A stretch of 64,000 nt of DNA, from contig CANTUZ010000008.1 of NCBI GenBank assembly GCA_947846985.1, positions 27,175,352 to 27,239,351 of the forward strand, written 5' to 3'. The stretch is from Fratercula arctica. Lineage: Eukaryota; Chordata; Aves; Charadriiformes; Alcidae. This document shows, in pieces, positions 48,753-63,100 of this stretch. How positions within the stretch are numbered: position 1 is the first letter of the stretch; every line of letters begins with the position of its first letter. A program made the translations under genes and the position numbers. The notes under the pieces are model-generated. The model ran no database searches. It was not told where the DNA came from and saw only the letters and a list, made by a program, of their open reading frames with translations.

Positions 48753-49976
48753 AATATAGCATACAATGAGCCTTAACAACCCCTCAGTGTTACTGTTCAT
48801 TTGAGTTCAATATAAAAAAACCTCCGAACTTCTTGTGGATAATTTGATCTCATGCATTGCCCATCTTCTGTAACACTTTAGAAATAATCACCCTGCAGTC
48901 TTAAATAAAGCTGCATTCAATATTGAAATCCCCACTTAAATTTCTAACAGAGTGCTCCTTGCTGCTTTAATTCACTTCTGAAGGGCCTCATCCTGGGCAG
49001 ATGCTCTGACGGTCACGATCCATGTTTTATCTAGTCTTGGAGAATTCTTTCACACAAAATTCATATGAATATAGTGCAGATGTAGACTTTTTTCCACTGC
49101 ATTTCTCTCAGCTGCTCTAGAGAATTTCTGCTAAAACTATCTTCTTTAATCTTTGCTTTCAATATATAACTAAGGATTGGGGGGGGGGAATATTTCAGAT
49201 CTGTCTGCCGCATGGATTTTATCAAAGGCTTAGTGGTTTCTATTCAGCACTAGTGACTACTCCCACCTTTTAAAATGCAACTGTTTACACCCAGGAAACA
49301 GGTTTATTTGTTTTTTTTATCATCCATCTTCCATATTCCATTCCATCCTCTTACCAGTCTGAAAGAAGTGGGCATCTCCCCAGTGTTTGGTTTGATGGTA
49401 TCTATTGTTTATGTACTTACTAATGTAGCATTGCATCTCCTATAGTTAGTGCTCAAGCTGTGAGGGACTAGTATTCAATATCTTTTAGATGTCTTTGTGT
49501 GGTTACACGCATACAGTAGGTTTTTCCTATATTGTTCACAATTCAAAGTGCATTTTTATTCTCTCCTAGTGGTCTGGAGAAAGCATACTGGCAAGTATGA
49601 GGATAAGAACAGTTTTCCATGGGCCACTGTTTACACCCTGCTTTGTTACCTTTTCTCTCAAGCACATTATGGTATACGGAAATTATATTTTAAGCTATAA
49701 CTTCACAGATGTAGTTCCTCCAGTACTTTGTAGTGTTGCTCCTTTCACAGATCAAAATGTAACCTTTATAAAGTGGATGCCTTGAAAGTAATCCAAATGG
49801 CAGTGTGGGGAAACAACTGTCTTGCACATTTAGGCCACATAATGAGATTCCTTTGTTTCTGTAAGTTATGAATCTTACCAGCTCACCTCTTTCTTACAAG
49901 CTAACCATTTAGTGCTAGTTTCATTAACATTACGTTTTAGTCTGGGTGCCCCTACTCAGCCCATTACTTCTTGTTT

Positions 49977-49990
49977 AAAAAAAAAAAAAA
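49977..49990. repeat. A14 homopolymer
   Basis: Fourteen As, lying 93 bases before a T17 tract. Together they could pair as a long-loop hairpin, but homopolymers this long are common and no function is implied. Confidence 0.8.
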
Positions 49991-50083
49991 GTATTTAAGA
50001 ATCTTATTCTCCCTCTTTCTCTACTCTCTAATTGAAATAGACTTCAAATTTCATGTAGAAGTTTGTAGGAATTCTTTAGGTTA

Positions 50084-50100
50084 TTTTTTTTTTTTTTTTT
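50084..50100. repeat. T17 homopolymer
   Basis: Seventeen consecutive Ts. No minus-strand retrocopy ending in this tail is recognisable downstream. Confidence 0.85.
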
Positions 50101-53100
50101 AGACTTTTAAAATGGTCCTGTAGAGTTCTCAGACTTTTTTAAGTATTGACACTGTTGTGCTTTCATACTAGGTACATTGACAAAAAAAAAAGCAATAGTG
50201 AACATATCCAAACTGGTAATGAACAGGATCATAGAATATGAACCACCTCATTTATTGATTGCCGTAGATGACTTAAAGTATTTTTTCCTAAAGTAATATT
50301 TTAAAAACTGAAGCTAACAACAAACAGGCCATGAACACAACCTCCACACCTGCCCACTGAAAAAGAATCCTTCCCTTTCTCAGTTCCTGTGGAAAATGGG
50401 TAACTTTTTGCTGCTGGCCAGTGTGGTGCTGCCTAATGCTTCACTGTAGATAAGAAATCACATCAACCCACTTTAACTGCTAGATATCCTGAGCTTCTGG
50501 GGTTTGGTTTCAAGTCATCACATTGTACATTGCACAGAGTTCATGAGAAACTAAGTTAATTGTCTTTGTCCATCTTTGTCCTTGTCATCTATTTATGAAA
50601 ATGATGGCAGGTGCTGTGCAGAGCTGGAAGAGAATTGTAGATTAATTTGTGGGCTGAGACTGCCCAATACATTATACTTCTGTCTTTGAGGTCCTCTATT
50701 CCTGACTTGCAGTAATAAAACAAAGCAAAAGTCACAAGAAAGTCTTCCTAATATTCCTTAAAGGAGTGGTTAACTGGTTTTATCTTTACAATTTATATGC
50801 TTTTGAGGGAGTAACCTTTCCCTGCACATCCTGAATTTCTCTTCTCCTTTGACCAGAGTGCCCTTTGTGACCATTGTTTAGGTAATTCATTTTTACTTTG
50901 CTCTGTTCTGAGTACTGACAAGTGACATGATCTTCAAGAATAATTACAATGAATAGCCCCGTCTAATTCATATTAGATAAAAATGCAATGTCTTTAAAGG
51001 TACGATAGACAAATCCCATAAATATGAACATTCCTCTGAAAGGGTACTATATAGATGTCAAAGAGGCTGTGGAAAGCTCAATGCAATGCTACCAGAATTG
51101 TTGGTTCATTCAGTTGGAGGGAAAGGGACCACATCCTCAGGTAGTGCAAGGTAGCCAAATTCCATGAACATCAATAGTGCTGCTCCCCTCTTGTGTCAGC
51201 AGAGGACCTTTTATTTTCCCTTCTGGCACACATCAATATGACTCCTTCCCAAGCTATGAATGTGAGAAAAGAGGCACTCTCCTTCCTCTGATGGAGTGTA
51301 GCCCTTCCCCAAGGATTTCAGCTGCCTTTCAAAAGCTGGACCTTCAAACCCAAATGCTGCAGCACCTGAGCCCCAGCTCAGCACACAGGGGGCTCATTTG
51401 TTGATAATGCTGCTCCATTGATTTAGTAGCTGAATTAGGCCCATTACACCATACTCAAGTGACAGAAGAAACCGCAGCTATAATCAAATTTCCCCTTTAT
51501 CCCTGAGCCATTTTAACTACTTAACTGACTTGGCTTCCAGACACACACCCCGTGCCCTCCCCGCCCTCCCAGGTTGTTATAAGTTAAACAGCACATAAAG
51601 GTGCAATGCTATTTTTTTCATAAATGAGAAGTACAGTTTGGATCTATAAGGGGAGTACATATTACATATCCAAGCACACAGAAACATAACAGAGCACCTG
51701 TGAGAGCTGAGAATGGCTTCAGAAAACAATCTATAAATCTCCGGTGTTATCTTTCTGACAGCCTCCTAATCTTTGCAAGTTGTTGTTAAGAGCTGCATTA
51801 AACTAGCCTGTCATTGATCCCAGCTCTCACTGCTCAAAGAGATGCACTTCCTGTGATCAATTAGAAAAAGAGGCAACAGCTTCCTAAAAGCATCTTTATA
51901 ACAGGACCCTGCAATAACATATCTTCCCAAAATGTGTATCTCTGACATGTCCATCATACCTTGTCAAAGTACAGCCAGCACTTGCACCAACAACATAATT
52001 CAGTCTTCTGAAATAAGTAAAAAAAGCTTAGGTTCCTTGCATTGAATAATCATTCTCACCTCCAACTTCATCCCCAACAGAAACAGTTATATTAAAATAG
52101 TGGTTGCAATTTCTTGCCATTTATTTAATTTTGAGTCAGTTTTAGATAAGCTCTGAATAGGAAGTAGACTCCTCTCAGTGACTTAGGGGAAACAGAATGT
52201 GAACTTTCTGCCTCCCTGTTATATCTCTGAGGAGTCTGGGTTACTGTCCAATTCCCTTACACTTTGCATATTATTCAGTATGAAAATCTTTTGTCTATGG
52301 AGTCCTGTGTACTAGTTCCAAAGTTACTTATGAATGATTTCTTTCCTTCAAAAGAAAATAGGGATTGCAGTTCTATTTTTCTATCTCACATTAAACCAGT
52401 AAAAAAATCTCTAAACTTTTTTGGAATAAAAAATATGCACTCCTTTTCTGTCCCTAAAAGTACATGCTTGTTTCGGTCACTAGATATTTTTATCAGGAAT
52501 AATTCTAAATTTTTTCACTTTGTTCCTGTAGATTCTTCTAATTTCTTACCAAAACCAATGACCTGATGTGATGGAAGAGTGGGTAACAAGAAGCAGATAG
52601 GTTAGTTAGTAGCAGCACCTCTGGGAGCTGGGGTACGTCATGGTTGTATTTGCTTTACTATATAATACATGAAGGGTGGTCACTATTGTAAACATCAGGA
52701 GGGGATGTGCTAAAGGACAGCACTAATAAAAGAGTAAAAGCACTTAGTCTTGAAGTTGGAATTTTGCTAATAGTGCAGTAAAGCTAGATGGAGCACAGAA
52801 ACTTACTACTCCGAAGAAAAATATTCAAACAGTAATAGGATGTGGCTGACTTGAGCAATAGAGGATTTGCTTTGGTGGACCAATTGCATTCCTATTATGG
52901 AAATTACCGTTCTGTTGACGTCTGCGGTAGCTGGAGAAGGTAAAGTTCCTTTTTACTACCATTCCAGCCAAGGTAAAGTCCCATTGTGTTGATGAACTAA
53001 AATTTATTTAATATATGCCTACTCCAAAGAGGTTACTGTCCAAGTATTGGAAGACGATCAGCTTCCTGTTTTCTCTACAGGAATGTGCATGTGGGGTGGA

Positions 53101-56100
53101 GAAAAGGACATGGAGAGGGAAGAGAAGTAATACTATATCCCGTTGCTTGGTATAGTGAATGTTACTTTATACTGGATTATTTAATTCCAGAATAGTTTGT
53201 GTCACAAACATCAAGACCGGACTCTCCTGTTCCATTCCTTCTTTCTTTCTTTTTTACATCTTCTTTTATGATTAAAAAGAGATTGGTCTTTAAATTACTA
53301 TACTTTTTTAATACTTGGAGTAGTCTGTCACCTTAACAGGAAAATACAGTGGAAGAGGAAGATAATGATCTTTTGAAATTAAAATACATATTCTCCACAC
53401 TTCTGAACTATGACAAGATTAAAGTAACATGAATTCTCCTGGTCTGGTTTTCCATTTCACATCTTTGTAACCACTGACACTGACAAAGAAAGCCAATTTA
53501 AAAGCCTTAGCTTTTAGAAACTTTAAGATGAGACATTCTAAAATTGCAGCAAAAGGGTGGATCCGTTTCAGTGTGCACTTGCAACACTCCATATAATTAG
53601 CAGGCTAAGCAGTAGAGCTGTATTTAGCTCACTAGCTTTTAAATGGAGTTACTTTCATTTGTTTACTGAATGTCTCTACCCACTAAAGGCTAATGAACTA
53701 GTAATGGATCTGTCAGAAAACGGAAAAGACAAATACCTCTAAATGTTGCTATTATAGCCTAAGAAAGTGGCTATTATTGTTCCCCTAACTCATGATCTTC
53801 ATAAGAAGGAAGGCAGCAGGAGATTTGGTATTCAATGGGTGTAAGGAACCACAAGCATAATTTATATACTGATGGAGTGGAAGGGAGGAGAGTAGCAACC
53901 CTCAGGAAACAATAAAACAAACTGGCATATTCTTCCTGCATATTTCTGTTACAGCTTTTCTGTCTTCACTTACATGCTCCTGTGTAAAGTATATTAATCT
54001 TCCCAACTTTTATTTATATTATATAAAGCCTTAAAGTCTGAATCAAAAGCAGTGTCCTGCTGCAGTTAGATACTGCAGTTACACAGTCTCATGTCTGTAA
54101 AAGGTAATGACAGAGTGATTCTCGCTGGCCTGCACAGACAGGGGAGAGACACACAAGAAGGGAAGGGTAAGTCTCCTTTTCTAACATGAAGCCCTGTGTT
54201 GAAAAAAAGCCCCAGCCTGGTTATGGGACTTGCAAGGAGCCAAGCCTACACCATCTTGTGTCCATATATGTGTCAGTCTAGATAGACTGAGGACAAAAGG
54301 ACCTGGATAAACTTGCATCTAATTTGCCAACAAAGGTAGCAGGATATCTAATAACCTTTCCCGGGGCAGGGAGGAAGAAGACATTAGATTCACTGTAGCA
54401 AGTGATGGAGTGATGCTTCCATCACCACTTTGCACTCTTGATACAGAAGGTGAGTTAAAGTCAATACCATGGAAAGAAAGTGTACGGTTGATGGGACTTG
54501 CACATCCTCTCTTGACTCTGCAGAGTACACACAACTTAACTGACTTGTCCAAGGTTCCTTAGGATGTCAGCGATGAGTTCTTGAAAAAGCACCTATTTTT
54601 CCAGCCTAAATCCTTGGTGTCTTGTTTAACCAATTGGGATAACACCCTCCTCCATCCGTTCCCTCCTAGGAGTAGCCTTTCTAGAAAATCGATACTAAAC
54701 CAGTTATAAAGGAAAATGGGATCTGTTGTGAGCCTAACCTCACTTACCTGTTGCGAGGCTGCCTAGAAGAGAAATTATCAGCAAAAAAAGCCAGGTCCTT
54801 GGATGTGCCCTTGAACACAAATGGTCCCAGAACTGCTGCAGGACAAACAGCATAGACTGCTCAAAAGTGTTTTGGATACAGCTATGATTCTTTCATTCCC
54901 TTTCTAGGGAACCTTGAATAAGCACAACATTTGCAGCTAATTTTCTAATCAATCCTGACCTTTGCTTATATCAGCATACAGTCTGTCCTGCAAATTTCTG
55001 TGGGGTGGTGCTTGCTTACATAAAGCCTGAATTCAGTTCAGTGGGTAACATTTACCCTTTTATGTAAGTCGGAAAACAGATCAAATGTCAAAGTAAATTA
55101 CACTTCACTTTTTCCATAGTCTGTTATTCCTTCTCTGTATAGTTTAGTTTTTCTTCTTTAGTCCCCTCTGTAAGTGTTATTCTGCACTTCTTAATATTTT
55201 ATGAGGGGCTTATATTTATGGCCTTTGTTACAGTGGATCGAGTCTTATTTAATTTCCTTTGCATCTGGAGGCTGGGACATAGACTTAGTTTATGTCAGAG
55301 TTCAACTCTGGACAAGCATAGAGGAAACAGAAGAGACTCCTGTCTCTCAACTCAGACCTTCCTGTAGAGTAAGACCTCACCAGAATCAGAGTTGCTTCTT
55401 TGCTGTCTAGCTAGCACGAACAGTTTGAATTTTGAAATGATGCATGTCTACAGGAACAGCTTGTTTCTATCACTGATACCACTCTTTGCCATGGTGAGGA
55501 CCCAGAGTTTGAATATCTGCATTAATACTTTATTCTGCTCTGATAGGAGATATTTCTGCTGACCATTTGAAGACAGTTTTCAGTTTCCTAACCTGTCTTC
55601 AAGGTATAGATAATATGATCAAAGAATGTAGATTAGCATTACAGCTTTTAGGGACAGAAAGAAAATTGTGACCTAATTTTTGTAAAGTAGCAGGTAAGGA
55701 ACCTAGTTAGACTCATAGCTACTTTTAAGTGTGGTGTGACCATTAGAAAAAGTTCAAACCACGATTCAATGACTCAAAATGAGTCATTAAAGTCATTTAA
55801 TTGTAGGGGAGGGGAGCCAGACAAGCCAAAGAAGGTTTGCTTTCTGTTGAAATCAGGCTATTGAAAGGAGAGTCAGTCTTGCAGAAGAACGTAAGATGGA
55901 AGAAAAAATTATATTTCTATTTCCTCAGAAAACAGTAATACAACCTTTGCAGCTGTAATTGTTCTTCATCCAAATTTGTGCACAGACTCTGTTTAAGAAT
56001 CAGTATGGTATCTAGCGACCATTATGAAAAGGTGCTTTAGTTAATCAGCAGACCATCATTATTCATTCCAAATTATTAGTCTAGTATTCGCTGTAAAAAC

Positions 56101-57830
56101 TTCGTAGTATTTCTTAAAAATTATTAGTAATAGTCCTTTCTGAAGCACTGTTTATTTTTTTTTAACTTGATAGGTGTAGATTTGACAGGAATTAAGTCAT
56201 GTTACAGATCACTGCGAGCTCCATCTTCCAAGGATTGAGAGATCTGGTCCTGATGCAGTAAAGTGTGTAACCCCTAGCTTGTGAAAAATCTTTTAACGCA
56301 GCTGTTTGCAAATACTGACATAGCTCTGCACGGATATTTATCAAGAAATTTTATGTGACTCCCTTCCATCCTCCCATACAACTTTGACACCTCTAGGCTC
56401 TGTGGTGCTGCAATCACTCAGCTCCCTGTGTGTCTCACCTTCTCTTGCATTCACAATTGCATACCATCCCTATAGCAACCACACACAATTGCTAATTGGG
56501 AGAAGCAATGTTAGGAAATATTAATGCATTTGACAGTCACACTTTACTCATGTTGGAAAAACAGCTTTCTTCCACTGTGTCCTGCTTTTCGTTTTTTCCC
56601 TCTCATCTTTTCCTGTTGAAAACAAGGTGGATGGTGTGGTGTGGCAAATGCAATCCATGCACCAGTGGGACAGACAGTGTTTAGCAGACCCCCATCCCAA
56701 CTCTGAGTCAGAAATATTGTAATCAGTCCCAACCTTAGCCTGACCCCTGACCAAGTATTACTTGTACCTAAAATTTAAAAGTAATACAAGAAAAAGCTCT
56801 TTCCTGTAATCTGGAAAAAAGCTGTCCTCGTGGTATGCAACTTCTTTTTCTTTTTTTTTTTGTTTTTGTTCAAATTTTAGTAGCATACTATCCCCTGTTT
56901 ATAAAGGATCCCATCTGCTCAAAAGTAGACTGATGTGTATTTTACTTGAGAAAGTATACAGTAAAGACTAATGTGCCTATTTAGATCATTGGTCGTTAGA
57001 TGACCAAAGACAGGCGCTGTCTCTAAAGTAACATGGAACTTGTCAAGAGATGTCGTTCTTTTTTGTAGACATTGCTTGAACAAAGTACAAATTACAGTAA
57101 TACATCTAATTTAATATGCATGCAAATTCCTTGTTATCTTATTTTGTATATTTAGTGTATTTATCTTATTTAGCATATAAAATTACATTTTATACACATT
57201 ATATACATTTTTAGCTCTAATGTTTTCCAAAATAACCTTTCTTCAAGTAGAGAAATATCCAACCTATCTTGTAATAGTTTTACAAAACCGTTACTGTCTC
57301 TTCCTAAAGATTCTTTGAAGAACACCTAAATTATTCTTAAAATATCATAAAAATGGAAACATTGTGGAAGCTATGGTTTCTGGAGGATCCCCCACAATTT
57401 TGTACATTATGATTTTTTTAGTAAACAGGCTGTTGTTTTCATAGCATGCTTAGAAGTTTTGTAAATAGTAGATTCCTACCACAAGGCTTGCATGAAGAGT
57501 TTCCAGAGAAAATTCACAGTAGGATAAGAAAATCCCGTCTTTACAGCCTGTGGCAGTATTTACATTGTACCTCAAAAACAGCCCTGGAATGGGTGTGTCA
57601 GTGTGTGTTTCTGTCAGGGATTATTTTGGAAGGGACTGATAGCATAGGTGGTCATATGCCTGTGTGTTTCAGGTGCAACTCATAACAGTAGTCAGATCAG
57701 ACAGGTTACAGCCACAACTCTGAATGATTCTGATTTTAAATCTGCCTCTGCTCCTGCTATCCAGATGTGTGTTCTGAAATCCCTGAATCTTAGTCCATGA
57801 AACTTGGATGGTTGCAGAACTCCAGGGGTA

Positions 57831-57889
57831 TTGAACAAACCTGAGGAAGTTGAGTACCCAGTTGAACACCCTGAGGAAGTTGAGTACCC
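57831..57889. repeat. 30-base tandem duplication, two copies
   Basis: CTGAGGAAGTTGAGTACCC occurs at 57841-57859 and again at 57871-57889. The TTGAACA before each copy is also shared, with a one-base indel and one substitution. It is a two-copy tandem duplication in non-coding DNA. Confidence 0.88.
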
Positions 57890-58085
57890 TAAATTGTTAT
57901 GAGCAGGCTGCAAGGTTCCTTTGATTACGTGATTTTCTTTTTTAATTCACAATTCAGGCTGTGGCCAGTATTCACGCAGAATTTTTTTTTTTTTAACCAA
58001 TCTGCTGTCAGCTAGTGATCAGCTAGCTTGTATGGCCTTAGATTTTAAATAGCAACAATGTGATTATTTTGGGGTTTTTTTTCGG

Positions 58086-58100
58086 TTTTTTTTTTTTTTT
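58086..58100. repeat. T15 homopolymer in a T-rich patch
   Basis: Fifteen Ts follow a separate T8 run and a GG-interrupted segment. Simple repeat. Confidence 0.8.
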
Positions 58101-60033
58101 CTTTAAATGAAGACTGGAGAATAACTGAAATTATGCTTTAATTGAAATACTTTGCTTGGAAGTGAGAGGGTATATGTAGTTTTAATAGTTGATTTCTTGT
58201 TCTCGGAATTCATTGTTGTATTTTTATATGCATTTATTCAGGAAAAATGTAAGGCATTTCATGACTGAGTCTGCAAAAGTATTTGTAATACAATCTGCAT
58301 ACATTATCAGAATGAAAAAACTGCTTGTGTGGACTACAAAGGTTTTTTTAAGATACTTTCAGAAATGTAAATCTTGAGGAAGAAGTATGCACTGTGCACT
58401 TTGACAAAGACTAAGATATTTCAGAAAGCAAATATGTCACATAGATATTGTCTTATTTCAAAAAGTGGAGCATTTCATTTTTAATGATTCCTCAGTATTT
58501 TCAGTTGGGGATCTCTTGTTATCTTAATTTTAATATTTTTTTGTTTATTGCCTTTTACCCTCATAGATATTGTGAAATGTTCAGGTTTATGTACTAGGAA
58601 GAAGAAAAGTTCTATGGCTTTTAGTGACTCATGAAAATCTGAAGGATTTATATCTTGCTGGGGTTTTTCTGTTTGGGTTTTTTTTTCTTTTGGTAGGAAT
58701 TAAAAATCATATTATATTCCAACATATATATTATAGACGTATTATATTCCAATGGCCATTTTAAAGGCCAGTTCAAACAAGAAAATTTAGATAATGCTCG
58801 TAAAACAAAGCAAAGATAAAAGTGTCTCCATAATATCATAGTTTAAAATGCTGCCCTTTTGAAGATTTAATGAAGTAACATGAGAAGGTTGGATGTGCTA
58901 GATTGAGCACTCTGAGACCACTGAGCACTTTGTAGATGGCAGCGCAGGAGCTCCCCTCTGGCTGCACAGGGGATGATGCCAGCATAAATATGACATGAAG
59001 TATCATGATGAATTACAACAAGCAGAATATTCGTACCAGACTTGACATAGCCTAGGTTGACACAGGCTCTGTTTCTACTGATCTTATCCATGCTGATTGG
59101 TGGGGTGGAGAAGGGGGGACTGGAAGATCGATAAACCTCTGCAAGCACATGGACTGTGAAGCCATGTCTTATCTCAGGTTTCAAGCTGCACCAGTCTTCC
59201 ATGCAGCATGGTTTCACGATAGCTCTGCAGGAAGCTAACACAACTGACGTGCAAGAGGGAAATGCCAGTTTCTAGCTTTAACTGAACCAAAATAATTAAA
59301 AATGTAGAGGAAAAATAAAGTCATTGTACTTCCAAGGCTCCAGTATGTTATGAGCATTCTGGTGTGTAAGAGGTAGAAAGGAAATTTGGCTAAGGTCAAC
59401 ACAGTCAATGCACATGGCAGTCCATCAGAGGTCGGCATTGTGAATGTATCCCACTGTGGCCATACACATCAATTAAAGAAGGATACATAATGCCAGAAAC
59501 CCTAGCCACAGGTTGCACACAGCATGAAATGACTCAAACCAAGATTAGGAAAGATGTAGAAGCAGAAAAGCATTATAGAATCACAAATTTTGATTAAGCA
59601 TTTAGTATATATCTCCAGGGCAGTATAGATTGTGACAGAGAATAGCAACTTTAACAGAAGAAATCAACAGCTCCCCAAATCCTCTGTTTGCAATGCAAAG
59701 ACTACAGATTTAATAGCTCTGGTTTGCCAGAAATGTCTCTGATTGCTGTGTCTGTTTCCTTTTCTCATTATGGTATTAGGTCAGAAGCTCTTGACAACTT
59801 TCAATGAATTATTTTCATTAGAAACATATTTTCCACCCATGTTTGATTTATGTGATGAAGAGGATCAGAACTAGTAGATTTAGTGTTAGGTGGTGTTGCA
59901 ACTTGAATCAGAAACTGGAAAAGGTACCTGGTAAAGTGAAGAGCTCTAACATGCCATCTTTGGGAGAAATTCCTTGTTGTATATGTGAACAAGTATTCAG
60001 GGTGTATGCGTGGAACTAGGCAGGTCTCAAAGT

Positions 60034-60051
60034 AAAAAAAAAAAAAAAAAA
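60034..60051. repeat. A18 homopolymer
   Basis: Eighteen consecutive As just upstream of a CR1 tail. No AATAAA lies in the expected window before it, and the preceding sequence is not a recognisable transcript, so a processed pseudogene is not supported. Confidence 0.8.
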
Positions 60052-60084
60052 TTGAAACCAAAATTAAGTGCAGAATAATGTCAT

Positions 60085-60163
60085 GTAGACTCCCTTTCCC
60101 AGGAAGGGTTGGACCAGATGATCTTTCAAGATTCCTTCCAACCTAGGCTGTTCCATGATTCTA
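60085..60163 (+). repeat. CR1 LINE 3'-terminal fragment
   Basis: GGAAGGGTTGGACCAGATGA, ATCTTTCAAGATTCCTTCCA and ACCTAGGCTGTTCCATGATT follow the CR1 3' end order in plus orientation. The CAAGATTCC and CCTAGGCTGTTCC variants separate it from the other tails here. Only the last 80 or so bases remain. Confidence 0.9.
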
Positions 60164-63100
60164 GGCATTGTCCTCTTGGCAACAGCACAGACAAAACTAA
60201 GAATCTAGAAGGGCAAGAATTTCTCAGTGCATCTGAGATATAAATCCTTAGCATGATTATGTTCTCAACAATCATACTGTTATGCACCTGGACCTAATAA
60301 TAACAATGAAGTGTACAATTTAATCCTTACAGCAGGAGGAAAAAAAAAAAAAAAAAAAGTGTAGTTTAGCTAGAGTGACCAGAATAGCAAGCATAAAACC
60401 AACTAAATAGTAAAAGTTGAATAGTAGAACTTTTCTGTGGCTACGTAGCATATACTTGCAAATAAGATTTGGAAACCATGAACTAGACCTTCTTAAGTTG
60501 GTCCAACATAGCTCATTTTGTCTTCAATGTTTGATGGCATTGTGGGGGGGTTGTTCTTGGTTTTAGTCACTATCAGCTCCTGCCACTCGTGTCCTGGAAT
60601 AAAAGGGATTCTGAAGAAATCCATGTCATAACACCCTCTCCTAAATGTAGGGTGCAGGGGTAGCAAAGTCTTTCTAATAAATTATCTGAATTTGGATATT
60701 CCCAGTCTGCCATAAAAAGCTGTTGTAGAGGATTGGAATAGGGCACAGGTGAGAGCTGCCCAGAAATTATCCCAGTTTGTGCCAAGGGCTAAACAATCCC
60801 TGATTAGGTCCTGGATTAACTGGAGCCTCGTAAAAGCATTGTACAATTATCTTTCCTTCCTGCTTGAGTTCTGCACAAGTGCTTTGCAGCCAGAGCCAAG
60901 GATCTTGCAAGGGTAGAGAACACTGTGATTAAAACTTGTTTCTTTCAAATAATAGGCAGACAGCAATTTCTATCAAACTGCTCTGTACATGAAAATCTGT
61001 CTTGCCAAAGCTGGAGCTGGCTAATAACATGATGCTAGTTAATAATGAAAACATGTCCCAAACTTGCCTCAGACAACTACTAATTTGTTTTTCAGAAAAG
61101 AAGTATGTCGGTTTCTTTCAGAAATTCAGCTTTTCTATAAGCTTCTATAATGCTGGTGCTCAAGTGCCCATATTTTATCAGCATATGTAGCAAGAATAAA
61201 CAGCTATGTTGTCTCCTCTTTTAGACCTTGATTGCAAAGAACCATTTTCTGTCAGGCACTGGGAGTTTGTTTAAATATTGTGCTCTGCATCATAGTATCT
61301 TCCCAAGAAGCAGTTTAATTTTGTCTAAACATTTTAATTGCAATCCTAAGAGAAGGGAAGTCATTGCCCATATTAAACATGAATCCCATTATACTAAAAC
61401 ATTTATGTTCCTCAAAGGCTATTTATAGATGCTTTGCTAGTGTATGAAAATGTAAAATGCCAGAGCTGAACAATCATCTTCTGGCTCTGCTTGCCAGTCG
61501 GATCCTCAGCTTGTTTATTCAAATGGTCAAGCAAGGCATAGGAACAGTAATACTTTCAGCATTACCACGATTTCCTGTAAACATTTATGACTGGCTTGTT
61601 GAGTCAGGGCAGATGCCAGAGGGAAGGGGTGTGCTCAGCAAGGAGAATAGGTGTCAGCATTGCAGATGTACAAGAGAACAGTGTGTGGATGTAAGTCATA
61701 GGGGCACAAAGCCAAGCCGGAATCGAATAAACGGCAGGTCTGCCACAAAATGGTAGTTACAGAGGAATGGAGACATTTACTGTCATATTCTTGTCTCATA
61801 AGTGTGGCACACATCTTTTTGAACTTTGAACAAATTTCTTTACCTAGTTGATTCAAAATACATTGAACCAGTGCTTAAAAGGCCTAAACTCTTAAAAGGA
61901 CGGCTGAACAAAGCCTACCTGTGTCAGTAGGACTCTGTGTAGATTTTGATGTTTTTTCACTCACGGCAGCAGTGATCTCTTCTTCCCCAAAAGCAGCCTT
62001 GAAAAAAAAATGGAGTAACAGAGTCTCTAGTTTACTATTAGTAATTTCTATAGCAAACTGATCTTGTTTACAAATGTAAATGCCTTTGTATTATGCACCA
62101 AATGGTACTCTAATGTAGCTTTGGATGTGTTTCATCGCTTCTCACTTCTCAGAAGTTCACAAAGCAAGTGAAAGCCTAGCTTCCTCTATGGAAATGGAAC
62201 AGAAAAAGGAAATTGGGAAATTGGCAACACAGCGTGTGACACTATAATCAAGGAAATGTGAGGATTTAATACTAAGTACAATTGCAATTACTTTACAGAT
62301 ACACCATCAGGAGAAACAGATTTTCTTCCAGATTATTAGTGAATCACACGCTCAATGAGAATGAACATGATTTTTGACATTTAATAGAATGTATCGCTTT
62401 ATTTCTTCTATCACTTCTATTTAATAGAAAGTAACAAAATAGCACTCCTGGTAATACCAATACAACAGAAGCCCATTACTTACCTGGAAACTACTGAAGG
62501 TACAGCTTACCTTCTGTCAAAGGCAAAACATCTAAGAAAGAGAAAGTAATTATATATTTCTTAGTAGTCAGCATAGTCTCATATGTTTTTGTGTTATCAA
62601 TAAATGAGATTTCCTTCAAAAAAACATCTTCAGGAAACAAAAGAATGTTTTGTGGAAAACAAGAACCTGATTTGTATTAAAAATAAAAATTAGGAATCCT
62701 GGAAAACAATTTAATTTGGATCAAAAAAAATTGTTGTTGAAATCTGAAAAAATATAAATAGAAAATATTTAATATTATCTCTTTTATTTTTCCCAAAAAA
62801 AGTATTTTTAAAACTACTAGTATGTTTTGGGATTTCATATTGAATAGTAATCACAGGAAACTTTATCCTCCCTGAAAGAACTGGTTTTGGGTGGGTTTTT
62901 CCCCCCCCTAGTATATTGAGACTAGCTGTAAACGTCTCATTGAGCTAGCTGGCCATAGACAGAGTAGAATTTCTTCCTGTCTGTATATCGTTACCCAGGA
63001 ATAAACTATAATGAGAAGAAAGAGCAGTGGAAAGTGCTAGTGAGAAGCAAGCTGTGTCACCAAAGACTTACTCTTCTTTTTCCCTTCCTTTCTCCTACTT

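Larger units (their letters stand above)
45685..60080. other. Unique non-coding DNA with small tandem duplications and A/T tracts
   Basis: I see no gene in these 14.4 kb. Motifs near 46988 (GGCCTGATCCTG) and 51408-51450 (CTCCATTGATTTAG, GAATTAGGCCCATTACACC) resemble very old amniote repeats. Two short tandem duplications and several homopolymers are listed separately. Long T-rich patches occur around 57960-58100 and 58670-58690. Confidence 0.6.

Noticed and set aside
57120..57127. Perfect ATGCAAAT octamers at 57120, 24047 and 16587
   Set aside because: About two to three perfect octamers are expected by chance in 64 kb on two strands.
60034..60358. A18 and A19 runs as tails of processed pseudogenes
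   Set aside because: No AATAAA at the right distance, no recognisable transcript upstream and no flanking target duplications.
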